From: Collinsella sp. CAG:166 | Lineage (GTDB): Bacteria; Actinomycetota; Coriobacteriia; Coriobacteriales; Coriobacteriaceae | NCBI GenBank assembly: GCA_000434535.1 | Contig: FR878716.1 | Coordinates: 3,740-9,711, forward strand | Length of the DNA stretch: 5,972 nucleotides | Direction: 5' to 3' | Part shown: positions 1-5,972 of the stretch, piece by piece | Layout of the letters: each line of letters begins with the position of its first letter | How positions within the stretch are numbered: position 1 is the first letter of the stretch | Made by a program: the position numbers and the translations under genes | Notes under the pieces: generated by a model | The model's database searches: none | The model's input: only the letters and a program-made list of their open reading frames with translations | Told to the model about the DNA's origin: nothing

Positions 1-11
1 CAAGCGCCAAA

Positions 12-50
12 GAGACGCCGCCCCTTGCGCACAACAAAGGACAGCGTCTC
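12..50 (-). other. Inverted repeat near left edge
   Basis: GAGACGC (12-18) and GCGTCTC (44-50) form a 7-bp inverted repeat, with CCTT/AAGG able to pair inside the 25-base interval. On the minus strand it is followed by CTTTGG, so there is only a hint of a T-run. It could be a weak terminator or part of a leader for a gene outside the window. Confidence 0.25.
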
Positions 51-76
51 CCTGGAAAACTCCGTGCTTATCTGAG

Positions 77-105
77 ATTCTACACGGTTTATTAAGGAGT
101 GTTAC
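77..105 (-). promoter_or_regulatory. Possible promoter for a gene beyond the left edge
   Basis: The minus strand has TAGAAT (77-82, five of six consensus bases) 17 bases after GTAACA (100-105, four of six), within an AT-rich patch of an otherwise GC-rich gap. Any target gene lies outside the window. The whole stretch 1-202 contains no convincing coding region. Confidence 0.25.
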
Positions 106-186
106 TTATTCCGCAAACGGTCGCTATACGCGATAAGCGGTAGCTGGCCGCGGCAACTGCGACACATTCCGCCCAACAAGTCCAAT

Positions 187-201
187 CGTGCTCCATGCAC
201 G
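187..201 (-). terminator. Small hairpin right after the operon's last stop codon (weak terminator candidate)
   Basis: CGTGC and GCACG form a 5-bp GC-rich stem around a 5-base loop, one base after the TAA at 203-205. The following minus-strand bases (ATTGGACTTGTT) are only mildly U-rich, so termination is uncertain. Confidence 0.25.
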
Positions 202-202
202 G

Positions 203-1645
203 TTAATGAGCGAGGCGGTAGAAATCCATCGACGCCGCACCCTCGGCGTGCAGCTCCATCGCCGGAACCGCCGGCGAATAGGTACGGCTCGTAAGTGCCG
301 CCTCGCCACCGTTGGCAAAAATCTCGACCATCGTAGTGTCCGAAAGCACGCGCAGGTCGCGAAGTTCGCCGAGCTCGATCGACCTCTGGTCGCGTCCATA
401 GCCTTCGTCGCCCATATCGAGGGTAAGCATCCCGTCCGTATAACGCACAAAGACACCCTTGCGAATCTCGAGCTCAACCATCTTGGCTCCCTCGCAGGAA
501 ACCACGACATCAAACAGGCGTCCCGGCTCCTCAACGGTCTCACCGCCTACAGCACGAACGCAATCGCCGCGCATCCTCTCAATCTCGTGCGCCGGCCACT
601 GGCAGAGCTTGCCGCCGCGCATGCTCAGCTCTCTCGGCATCGTCAGCGCGCACTGCCACCCGCGCGCCGCCGTCGGGCTTTCTGTCGTCGCATCGGGGCA
701 ACCCGACCATCCGATCATCAAACGCCGACCCGCAGCGTCCTCAAAGGACTGCGGGGCATAGAAATCAAAACCGGCATCGACCATCGGGGGCATGCCCTTC
801 CCGACGATTTTAAAGCTCGGCGCCTCCCAATCGGCCTCGATGGGGAACCACACGCACTGATGCGGATTGCGGTAACGCCAACCATCGGCAGGCACACCCT
901 GCGGACAGCAAACGAGAATAAGCTCGCCATCGAGCTCAAACAGATCGGGGCACTCCCACATAAAGCCAAACTTCTCGCCCAACTCAATGCGCGTCGCATA
1001 GCTCCAGTCCTCAAGATTGCGCGAGGTATAGACAAGCACGCAGCCACGGTCGTCTTTCGTACGAGCGCCCAGAACCATGTAGTAGATACCGTCGTGTTCA
1101 AGGATCTTGGGGTCGCGCACGTGCGTACCGATATCGTCGGGGTAATCGACCGGCCCAACAGCTATGCGCTTCTCGCCCAATTCGTCGGGATTCTCGGCAA
1201 CCATATGAATCTGGTTTTGCTCACGGCCCGTCAACACGTAGTCGTAATCATCACGGTCAAAATGCTTAACGTTGCCGGTATAGAAGTAGTGAATCTTGCC
1301 ATCACGTACAAAGGCAGAACCAGAATACGCTCCACTCGAATCCAAATCGGAATCGGGGAACAGCACGGGACCGTGATTCTCGTACGTCACAAAATCCTTT
1401 GTCGTCAGATGGTTCCAAAGCACTGGACCGCCATGCGCAGCATCGAACGGATCGTATTGATGATAGATGTGATACGTATCACCAATCTGAACCAAACCAT
1501 TGGGGTCGTTGAGCCAGCCAAGCTCAGGCTCCACATGGAACAAAAGCCTATCGGGGTCGGACGCGATGCGAGCCGCCGTCTCATCCTGTCCGGCACGCCA
1601 CTGCTCATAGTCCGCACGCATCACCTTGTTTTTTTGATTAAACAT
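203..1645 (-). CDS. GH32 sucrose-6-phosphate hydrolase / beta-fructofuranosidase (ScrB/SacA type)
   Basis: A 480-residue cytoplasmic enzyme with no signal peptide, expected to hydrolyse the beta-fructosidic bond of PTS-phosphorylated sucrose to glucose-6-phosphate and fructose. The sequence shows the full GH32 signature set. The nucleophile motif WLNDPNG has Asp47, the RDP transition-state stabiliser motif has Asp178, and the acid/base motif WECPDLF has Glu231. The five-bladed propeller spans about residues 36-340. A C-terminal beta-sandwich follows, ending in the typical MVEIFANGGEAALTSRTYS stretch. Length is normal for ScrB/SacA enzymes. The start is chosen because GAGAAAG at 1655-1661 sits 9 bases before the ATG; the internal Met9 has no well-spaced site. 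This is the last gene of the operon, 101 bp after the permease stop, with a strong stem-loop in between. The exact substrate (sucrose-6-phosphate or a longer fructoside) is inferred from context. Confidence 0.93.
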   Translation of the reverse strand: MFNQKNKVMRADYEQWRAGQDETAARIASDPDRLLFHVEPELGWLNDPNGLVQIGDTYHIYHQYDPFDAAHGGPVLWNHLTTKDFVTYENHGPVLFPDSDLDSSGAYSGSAFVRDGKIHYFYTGNVKHFDRDDYDYVLTGREQNQIHMVAENPDELGEKRIAVGPVDYPDDIGTHVRDPKILEHDGIYYMVLGARTKDDRGCVLVYTSRNLEDWSYATRIELGEKFGFMWECPDLFELDGELILVCCPQGVPADGWRYRNPHQCVWFPIEADWEAPSFKIVGKGMPPMVDAGFDFYAPQSFEDAAGRRLMIGWSGCPDATTESPTAARGWQCALTMPRELSMRGGKLCQWPAHEIERMRGDCVRAVGGETVEEPGRLFDVVVSCEGAKMVELEIRKGVFVRYTDGMLTLDMGDEGYGRDQRSIELGELRDLRVLSDTTMVEIFANGGEAALTSRTYSPAVPAMELHAEGAASMDFYRLAH

Positions 1646-1669
1646 CGCCGTTGACTTTCTCGTCTATGG

Positions 1670-1707
1670 GGAAGGACGCTCGACTCGCACGAGCCGAACG
1701 CCCTTCC
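1670..1707 (-). other. Strong intercistronic stem-loop between permease and last hydrolase
   Basis: Read on the minus strand, the arm at 1707-1690 pairs with the arm at 1687-1670. This gives a 17-bp uninterrupted stem capped by a GTGC tetraloop, starting with GGAAGG and ending with CCTTCC. Three of the pairs are G-U in the minus-strand RNA; on the opposite strand they would be A-C mismatches. The structure therefore suits the operon transcript only. No U-run follows (the next bases are CCATAGACG), so it is not a classical terminator. It begins 39 bases after the permease stop and ends 8 bases before the hydrolase ribosome site. A role in mRNA stabilisation, processing or partial attenuation is inferred. 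Confidence 0.7.
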
Positions 1708-1746
1708 TCAAATGGACTTATCCGCACATTACGCTGAACGGCTCAA

Positions 1747-3198
1747 CTAGAAGCTAACGTCGAAGCCAGCGCCAGCGCCCTCTTCATCGGTGGTCGGAAC
1801 GCCCTTTGCCTTGTTGTAGGCAAAGATCAAGACGATCGGCACGATAAAGGCGATGAGATTGCCAGCCACATACCACACGAGAGTCTCGGGCGTAACGATG
1901 AGCAGGCCAAGCACACCGGTCAGACCCTGACCGATAGCGCGCACCTCAAAGAGCTTGACGAAGGCACCGCCGCAGCCTGCACCGATGCATGCGCAGATGA
2001 ACGGAATGATCGAATAGCGCATGTTTGCAGCAAAGATAGCGGGCTCGGAGATACCGACCAGCGTCGGAATAAAGGACGACATGCAGATGTTGCGCTCTTT
2101 GGAGTGCTTCTTGTGAATGAGGTACATGCCGATGGCGCCGCCGCCCTGGGCGATAATGGAAACCGACCAGATGGCCTGGATGTAGTTGAAGCCAGTCGTG
2201 GCGACGAGGTTTGCCTCGATACCCTGGATGAACTGATGCGTACCGGTAACGACAAGCGGCTGCAGGAACGCGGCGAAGACAAAGGCACCAAAGACGCCCA
2301 TCCTGTTGTACAGGATATCGATTACGCCGCCGAGGACGTCGCCGATCAGGTTGCCGAGCGGGCCGAACACGGTGAACAGGGCGACGTTAGCAAGAATCAG
2401 GGTAACGGTCGGGACAAAGACAAACGAGACGACCTCGGGGATGTACTTCTGGGCAATCTTCTCGACCTTGGCCATAAACCAGGCAGTCAGGATTGCAGGG
2501 AACACGCCGCCCTGGAAAGCAACCATGGGGATGGAGAGCGGACCGAAGTTCCAGTACTCAGCACCCGTCGGATCCATAACGAACGTGTTACGGTTCATAA
2601 GGCTCGGGTGAACCATGACGATACCGACGAGGATACCCAGAATCGGGTTGCCGCCAAAACGCTTGACTGCGCTGTACATAACCAGGACAGGCAGGTAGTC
2701 GAACGTGGTGGCGATAATGGCAAAGAAGCTTGCGAGGTTCTTGAGGAACTCGCTGTGATCGGCGAGGCTGCCCTCCATGCCAAAGAGGCCGTTGGCAACG
2801 ATCAGCGACTTAAGGCCGATGATGATAGCAGCGCCGACGAAGGCGGGAATGATGGGGATAAAGATGTCCGAGAATACCTTGAGGACCGAGAAGAACTTGC
2901 CCTTCTTGTCTGCCTCGGCGCCCTTGACCTCGGAAGCGCTGATCTCCTTAACGCCCGTCAGAGCCATAAACTCATCGTAAACCTTGTTGACGGTACCGGT
3001 ACCGAAGATGATCATGAGCTGGCCGCTGTTGTACAGCACGCCCTTGACGCCATCGATGTTCTCGAGCTCGGCCTTGTTGTATTTGCTCGTATCCTTGAGC
3101 ACCAGACGCAGACGGGTCACGCAATGCGTGGCGCCCTCGATGTTCTCCAGTCCGCCGACGTTGTCGACGACTTGCTGGGACACTGCCTTGTAGTCCAT
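1747..3198 (-). CDS. PTS sugar permease, fused EIIB-EIIC, glucose/sucrose superfamily
   Basis: A 483-residue membrane permease that imports a sugar while phosphorylating it. The N-terminal EIIB domain (about residues 1-85) carries the phospho-accepting Cys26 in THCVTRLRL and the later GQLMIIFGTGTVNKVYDEF segment. A charged linker (about 86-105) leads to the EIIC domain (about 106-465), which has many hydrophobic helices, GTHQFIQGIEAN around 319-330 and the conserved GISEPAIF at 382-389. No EIIA domain follows: the protein ends in a short acidic/glycine tail, so EIIA must act in trans. Its place between two GH32 genes points to sucrose or another fructoside; sucrose itself is inference. ATG 3198 is preferred because GGAGAGG (3202-3208) precedes it and MDYKAV is a typical EIIB start. 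An in-frame ATG at 3210 would add four residues but overlaps its own purine run. The gap to the upstream hydrolase stop is 45 bp, consistent with one transcript. Confidence 0.92.
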   Translation of the reverse strand: MDYKAVSQQVVDNVGGLENIEGATHCVTRLRLVLKDTSKYNKAELENIDGVKGVLYNSGQLMIIFGTGTVNKVYDEFMALTGVKEISASEVKGAEADKKGKFFSVLKVFSDIFIPIIPAFVGAAIIIGLKSLIVANGLFGMEGSLADHSEFLKNLASFFAIIATTFDYLPVLVMYSAVKRFGGNPILGILVGIVMVHPSLMNRNTFVMDPTGAEYWNFGPLSIPMVAFQGGVFPAILTAWFMAKVEKIAQKYIPEVVSFVFVPTVTLILANVALFTVFGPLGNLIGDVLGGVIDILYNRMGVFGAFVFAAFLQPLVVTGTHQFIQGIEANLVATTGFNYIQAIWSVSIIAQGGGAIGMYLIHKKHSKERNICMSSFIPTLVGISEPAIFAANMRYSIIPFICACIGAGCGGAFVKLFEVRAIGQGLTGVLGLLIVTPETLVWYVAGNLIAFIVPIVLIFAYNKAKGVPTTDEEGAGAGFDVSF

Positions 3199-3201
3199 GT
3201 T

Positions 3202-3208
3202 CCTCTCC
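3202..3208 (-). promoter_or_regulatory. Ribosome binding site deciding the permease start
   Basis: GGAGAGG on the minus strand, 3 bases before ATG 3198 (6 bases if GGAG is the core). It overlaps the competing ATG at 3210, whose own upstream purines (AAAAGGA) abut the codon with essentially no spacing. Confidence 0.65.
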
Positions 3209-3243
3209 ATTCCTTTTCTAAATCATAAAACGGTTCGTTGCCG

Positions 3244-4626
3244 CTACAAAGACGCGATCGTTGCGTTTGCGCACTTGAGCGCACCGTCGGTGACGGTAAG
3301 CGCCACACCCTGGCCCTGCTTGTTGCAGAAACGAGCGTTGAGCGCAACGTCATCGACAAAGATGGTCGCGATGTCGTCGTCGACGACCAGACGCACATGG
3401 TGAGTGCCCTCGCCCTTAAAGAACAACGGACGCTCGAGGCCCATGTTGTTGACCTGGAACCACGGGTACTGGGGAGCCGGCGTGAACTCGAGCTTGCCCT
3501 CGCGCAGGTTGGCGCGGAACTCATAGGCAAGACCGGTCTCGGCGTCCTCGGCGAACTTGACCGAGAAGCCGGCAGCGTTACCGCCGAGCTCAATGTCGGC
3601 ATCGAGCAAGTAGGTGGAGCCGGCATCTGCGGCGAGCACCTGCTCGACCTTGCCCGACTCGCAGGAGAGCTCAAAGGCCTCGACTGCCTTAGCCTCGCCA
3701 AAGGCGCCAAGCATGCTGTCAGGAAGCTTGGTGCCGAGCGTTCCGTCGGCACGCTGAACGATCTCGAGGGGCATAAAGGTGCCACCCCACAGGTAAGAGC
3801 TGGGGTCGCCGCCCTCGTCACGCGTAGGAACCCAACCAAAGAGAACGCGGCGCTCGCCGTCAAATGCGGTACGCGCGGCATAGTACGCGCGGCCATCGAA
3901 GGAATCGTCCGCAGGAGTGATCCAAGGACCGTTGATAGAGCGAGACATGCGGTAACGGGTCTTGTTGCCATCACTGTACTCGGAGAACACCAGATACCAC
4001 CAGTCGCCCATCTTAAAGAGATCAGGCATCTCGAACATGGTGTACAGGCCCGGATTCCACCAGTCGCCCTGGAACTCCCAGGTATCCAGGTCCTTGGAGG
4101 TGAACTTGACCAGACGACCGGTCATCAGACGCTTGTCCTCGCCCACACGCGTGCCGAGGATGAGCATGTACTCTTCGTTCTCCTCATCCCAAAGCACAAA
4201 GGGATCGCGCCAGTTGCGGTCATCGTAACCCTCCTGGGGCGGAAGCAGCGTCTCGGCGATGTTCTTCTCCCACTTGACGGCGTCGTCACTCGTTGCGTGA
4301 AGAAGAACCTGCTTCATCAAGCGTGCCTTGACCTTATCGCGATTGCAACCAGTGTAGAGCGCATGGTACTTGTCGCCCACCTTAAACACCGTGCCGGCAT
4401 AAACATACTGGTCGACTTCCTCGTCGCCGCCACGCTCAAGGCTCTCGCCAAAGTCTTTGTAATTGACGAAGTCCTTGGTTGTCGCGAGTGCCCAGCCAAA
4501 CGGCTCTCCGAAAGGTCCGGGGTTTCGCGTGTCACGCTGATGATAGAGATAGAACGTGCCGTCCTCGCCGTACGGCATGATGTCGCCTACCCAAATTCCC
4601 TCAGGCTGGTAATACACCTTGTGCAT
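3244..4626 (-). CDS. Divergent GH32 family glycoside hydrolase (putative beta-fructosidase)
   Basis: A 460-residue cytoplasmic protein, first gene behind the regulated promoter. It has the GH32 layout: a propeller over about residues 5-300 and a C-terminal beta-sandwich over about 300-460, ending in VDDDIATIFVDDVALNARF, the counterpart of the usual VEIF region. The three catalytic acids can be placed: Asp15 in WVGDIMPY, Asp141 in WRDP, and Glu199 in MFEMPDLF. The nucleophile motif is clearly not the standard W-x-NDPNG. The N-terminus is also very short, with the nucleophile at residue 15 against 47 in the neighbouring GH32, so the minus-1 subsite must differ. AAAGGAAG at about 4633-4640 lies some 6-7 bases before the ATG and supports this start. 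Activity on a fructoside is likely from fold and context, but substrate and even reaction type (hydrolysis or fructosyl transfer) are open. A GH43-like activity on the same fold cannot be excluded. Confidence 0.88.
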   Translation of the reverse strand: MHKVYYQPEGIWVGDIMPYGEDGTFYLYHQRDTRNPGPFGEPFGWALATTKDFVNYKDFGESLERGGDEEVDQYVYAGTVFKVGDKYHALYTGCNRDKVKARLMKQVLLHATSDDAVKWEKNIAETLLPPQEGYDDRNWRDPFVLWDEENEEYMLILGTRVGEDKRLMTGRLVKFTSKDLDTWEFQGDWWNPGLYTMFEMPDLFKMGDWWYLVFSEYSDGNKTRYRMSRSINGPWITPADDSFDGRAYYAARTAFDGERRVLFGWVPTRDEGGDPSSYLWGGTFMPLEIVQRADGTLGTKLPDSMLGAFGEAKAVEAFELSCESGKVEQVLAADAGSTYLLDADIELGGNAAGFSVKFAEDAETGLAYEFRANLREGKLEFTPAPQYPWFQVNNMGLERPLFFKGEGTHHVRLVVDDDIATIFVDDVALNARFCNKQGQGVALTVTDGALKCANATIASL

Positions 4627-4669
4627 CCGAGACTTCCTTTCTCACGAGATACTAACTCGGTACAACTGC

Positions 4670-4698
4670 AAGATATGTCAATCGTTTTCATATGTCAA
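4670..4698 (-). promoter_or_regulatory. Main sigma-70-type promoter of the GH32-PTS-GH32 operon
   Basis: On the minus strand a perfect -35 hexamer TTGACA (4693-4698) is followed by a 17-base spacer and TATCTT (4670-4675) as the -10. The transcript would start near 4663, giving a leader of about 37 bases before the ATG at 4626. The -35 lies inside operator B, and operator A covers the spacer and touches the -10, so a bound repressor would block RNA polymerase directly. Confidence 0.75.
4675..4691 (+). promoter_or_regulatory. LacI-type operator A
   Basis: ATGTCAATCGTTTTCAT, a partly palindromic LacI-family-like site with a central CG. It lies in the spacer of the operon promoter and is repeated directly, 17 bp later, as operator B. 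Assignment to the adjacent repressor is inferred from recurrence of the motif at the repressor's own gene. Confidence 0.75.
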
Positions 4699-4708
4699 AC
4701 GTTTTCAC
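4692..4708 (+). promoter_or_regulatory. LacI-type operator B
   Basis: ATGTCAAACGTTTTCAC, abutting operator A and identical to it except for the variable base before CG and the last base. It contains the complement of the TTGACA -35 hexamer. Confidence 0.77.
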
Positions 4709-4738
4709 ACCAATACGTCTTTTCGCAGTTCCAGTCGT

Positions 4739-4755
4739 CGGTAAACGGTTGACAT
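4739..4755 (-). promoter_or_regulatory. LacI-type operator C (inverted orientation)
   Basis: On the minus strand ATGTCAACCGTTTACCG shares the ATGTCAA-N-CGTTT core, with a weaker right end. Its centre is about 47 bp from that of operator B, upstream of the operon promoter and downstream of the repressor stop codon. It may help cooperative binding or looping. Confidence 0.62.
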
Positions 4756-4810
4756 ATGCCGGCGAACGGTCATCAGAGGCGTTTGAGGAATTCTTTTGGC
4801 ACGGGATGAA

Positions 4811-5821
4811 CTACGCGGTTTTGCCCTCAATGAGTTCAACGGGGAGCTTGATATTCGATTCGGGATTATCGCCGTTAATAAGAGCGATGATGGATTGCGC
4901 CGCGAGCTCTCCGATGCGATCGATATCTTGACGTACGGTTGTTAAGTCAGGCATAAACGTCATAGTGCGGCGGGCACCATCCGCGCCCACGACCTTAATG
5001 TCGTCTGGAGCGCTCAAGCCGCGCTGCTTCATCACGTTGAGACAGATGGCCGCCATCGTATCGTCTCCCGCAAAGATGCCGTCAATATCGGGGTTCTCAT
5101 CGAGGATCTTCGCAACGACCGCGCCCTTTTCGTCGTCGGGCTTAACGAACTCGACCTCACGGACAAGCGCGGACAAACCGGCCTGCTCAACAACATCGAG
5201 GTAGGCATCGGTACGCTTATTGGCAGGCATGCGCATGCGGCTATTGCTGCGCAGGCACAGGATACGCCTGCAGCCGTCATCAATCAGACGGCGCGTGGCG
5301 AGCTCGCCGATGCCATAGCTGTCACTTGCAATCTGGACAGAGCCCTCGCCAAGATCGCAGTCGATGCCAACCAGGCTCAAGCCCATCTCGGCATATGCCT
5401 CGGCACCGATATTGAGGGAGTTGACGATGACGCCGTCGACCATATTGCGGCGGAGCATGTCGATATAGGAACGCTCAAGATCAGGTCGATTGGCGCTGTT
5501 GCACAGCAACATCTTAAAGCCGTTTTCCGCTAACGTGCGCTCGACCGCCTGCACAACCTGAGCATGGAACGGGCTGCTCACAAAGGGAACGATCATACCG
5601 ATAAGATTCAGGCGACCGTTGAGCATGGCACGGGCGATATCGTTGGGCGTATAGTTGATGCGCTCCATCGCGGCATGGACCTTATCGCGGGTCTCTTGGC
5701 TAATATAGCCGCGATTATTAAGCACGCGAGATACCGTAGTAGGCGAAACCCCCGCCACCGCTGCAACTTCCTTGATGCCAGGCTTAGCAGAATCCTTAGA
5801 ACGAGCGCCCTCGCGAGCCAT
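4811..5821 (-). CDS. LacI-family transcriptional repressor (ScrR-like) of the fructoside operon
   Basis: A 336-residue DNA-binding regulator. Residues 16-37 form the LacI helix-turn-helix (IKEVAAVAGVSPTTVSRVLN), followed by NNRGYISQETRDKV and the hinge YTPNDIARAML at about 57-67. The rest is a periplasmic-binding-protein-like effector domain, from NLIGMIVPFVSSPFHAQVV at about 72 to the C-terminal DLTTVRQDIDRIGELAAQ region. Length is normal for the family. The start is placed at ATG 5821 because a strong GGGAGGG site (5826-5832) precedes it. In-frame ATGs at 5836 and 5842 would put the ribosome site inside the gene, and 5842 would also run into an operator. It lies upstream of the catabolic genes on the same strand, and sites matching one consensus flank both its own gene and the operon promoter, so self-regulation plus operon repression is likely. 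The inducer is unknown; a phosphorylated fructoside or free sugar is plausible. Confidence 0.93.
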   Translation of the reverse strand: MAREGARSKDSAKPGIKEVAAVAGVSPTTVSRVLNNRGYISQETRDKVHAAMERINYTPNDIARAMLNGRLNLIGMIVPFVSSPFHAQVVQAVERTLAENGFKMLLCNSANRPDLERSYIDMLRRNMVDGVIVNSLNIGAEAYAEMGLSLVGIDCDLGEGSVQIASDSYGIGELATRRLIDDGCRRILCLRSNSRMRMPANKRTDAYLDVVEQAGLSALVREVEFVKPDDEKGAVVAKILDENPDIDGIFAGDDTMAAICLNVMKQRGLSAPDDIKVVGADGARRTMTFMPDLTTVRQDIDRIGELAAQSIIALINGDNPESNIKLPVELIEGKTA

Positions 5822-5825
5822 AGCA

Positions 5826-5832
5826 CCCTCCC
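5826..5832 (-). promoter_or_regulatory. Ribosome binding site deciding the repressor start
   Basis: GGGAGGG on the minus strand, 4 bases before ATG 5821. It favours this ATG over the in-frame ATGs at 5836 and 5842, which lie upstream of the purine run and have no comparable site of their own. Confidence 0.7.
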
Positions 5833-5840
5833 CCATCAAC

Positions 5841-5857
5841 ATGTCAAACGTTTACAT
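5841..5857 (+). promoter_or_regulatory. LacI-type operator D at the repressor gene (autoregulatory)
   Basis: ATGTCAAACGTTTACAT is the most symmetrical of the four copies, with outer arms ATGT and ACAT. It ends 19 bases upstream of the repressor start codon at 5821, in the leader or promoter of that gene, which fits negative self-regulation. Confidence 0.75.
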
Positions 5858-5865
5858 ACGAACAA

Positions 5866-5871
5866 AGCATA
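5866..5871 (-). promoter_or_regulatory. Candidate -10 element for the repressor gene
   Basis: The minus strand reads TATGCT here, which would start transcription near 5859, immediately before operator D. No good -35 hexamer is found 16-18 bases upstream. An alternative -10 (TATGTA, 5852-5857) overlapping the operator, with TTGTTG 16 bases upstream, is about equally plausible. The rest of 5872-5972 shows no gene. Confidence 0.3.
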
Positions 5872-5972
5872 CCCCAACAACAGCGAGAAGACGGTAACAG
5901 CACAAGTAAGTAAACGACTCATCCAAATAATTAGGAGAGTTCCGCCTAAAGGGTGACTCCAAAGGACCCCCG

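Noticed and set aside
188..1654. 488-codon open frame on the plus strand opposite the last hydrolase
   Set aside because: It is in the same codon register as the real gene. Antisense stops would require TTA, CTA or TCA codons in the sense gene, and these are rarely used here. The antisense protein is rich in Arg/His/Ile with no recognisable domain, whereas the sense protein has all GH32 motifs.
2104..3228. 374-codon open frame on the plus strand opposite the permease
   Set aside because: Antisense shadow in the same register; its highly charged Asp/Glu/Val-rich product mirrors the hydrophobic codons of the membrane protein.
3199..3243. Internal promoter or terminator between the divergent hydrolase and the permease
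   Set aside because: The gap is only 45 bp, with no paired hexamers at proper spacing and only a 3-bp potential stem; normal operon spacing explains it.
4675..4708. Catabolite-repression (cre/CcpA) sites instead of operators
   Set aside because: The right half resembles the cre consensus, but there is one extra base between the left half and the central CG. The same variant recurs at the local repressor gene, which favours the local LacI-type protein. Dual use is not excluded.
3238..4752. 504-codon open frame on the plus strand opposite the divergent hydrolase, running through the operator region
   Set aside because: Same codon-register shadow effect. It has no recognisable domain, and its 3' part would read through the promoter and operators.
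4756..4810. Terminator after the repressor gene
   Set aside because: No GC-rich stem followed by a T-run was found on the minus strand, so some read-through from the repressor gene into the operon is possible.
5950..5970. Bulged GGGTCC/GGACCC hairpin at the right edge
   Set aside because: A 6-bp stem with a 4-base bulge and a 3-base loop, followed by only three Ts on the minus strand; too weak to call a terminator without the sequence beyond the edge.

Overview
The window holds a four-gene, single-strand (minus) sugar-utilisation locus of the sucrose/fructoside phosphotransferase (PTS) type. Transcription order is: a LacI-family repressor (5821-4811), a divergent family-32 glycoside hydrolase (GH32; 4626-3244), a PTS permease with fused IIB and IIC domains (3198-1747), and a canonical GH32 sucrose-6-phosphate hydrolase (1645-203). 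All four genes are complete. I see no RNA genes, mobile elements or CRISPR.

Organism: moderately GC-rich DNA, strong purine-rich Shine-Dalgarno sites, very few TTA/CTA/TCA codons and a PTS-plus-GH32 catabolic layout suggest a gut-type actinobacterium or high-GC Firmicute. Coriobacteriia such as Collinsella or Olsenella are my best guess from protein flavour. No marker gene proves this.

Regulation: the 184-bp gap between the repressor and the first hydrolase carries a near-ideal promoter, TTGACA - 17 bp - TATCTT. Two tandem operator-like repeats with an exact 17-bp period cover its -35 and spacer. A third copy lies about 47 bp upstream in inverted orientation, and a fourth sits just upstream of the repressor gene. 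All four share the core ATGTCAA-N-CGTTT. The simplest model is a LacI-type repressor that shuts off the catabolic operon and its own gene until a sugar or sugar phosphate appears.

How the genes work together: the EIIBC permease would import and phosphorylate a fructose-containing sugar such as sucrose, using an EIIA protein encoded elsewhere. The canonical GH32 enzyme would split the phosphorylated product. The second GH32 keeps the three catalytic acids but has a rewritten nucleophile motif (WVGDIMPY in place of W-x-NDPNG). It probably handles a different fructoside, and it is the least understood part of the locus. A 17-bp stem-loop separates the permease gene from the last hydrolase. Its only non-Watson-Crick pairs are G-U in the operon transcript, so it probably works as RNA.

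Edges: 1-202 has no convincing gene, only weak hairpins and a possible promoter firing leftward out of the window. The stretch 5858-5972 is the presumed promoter and upstream region of the repressor gene.
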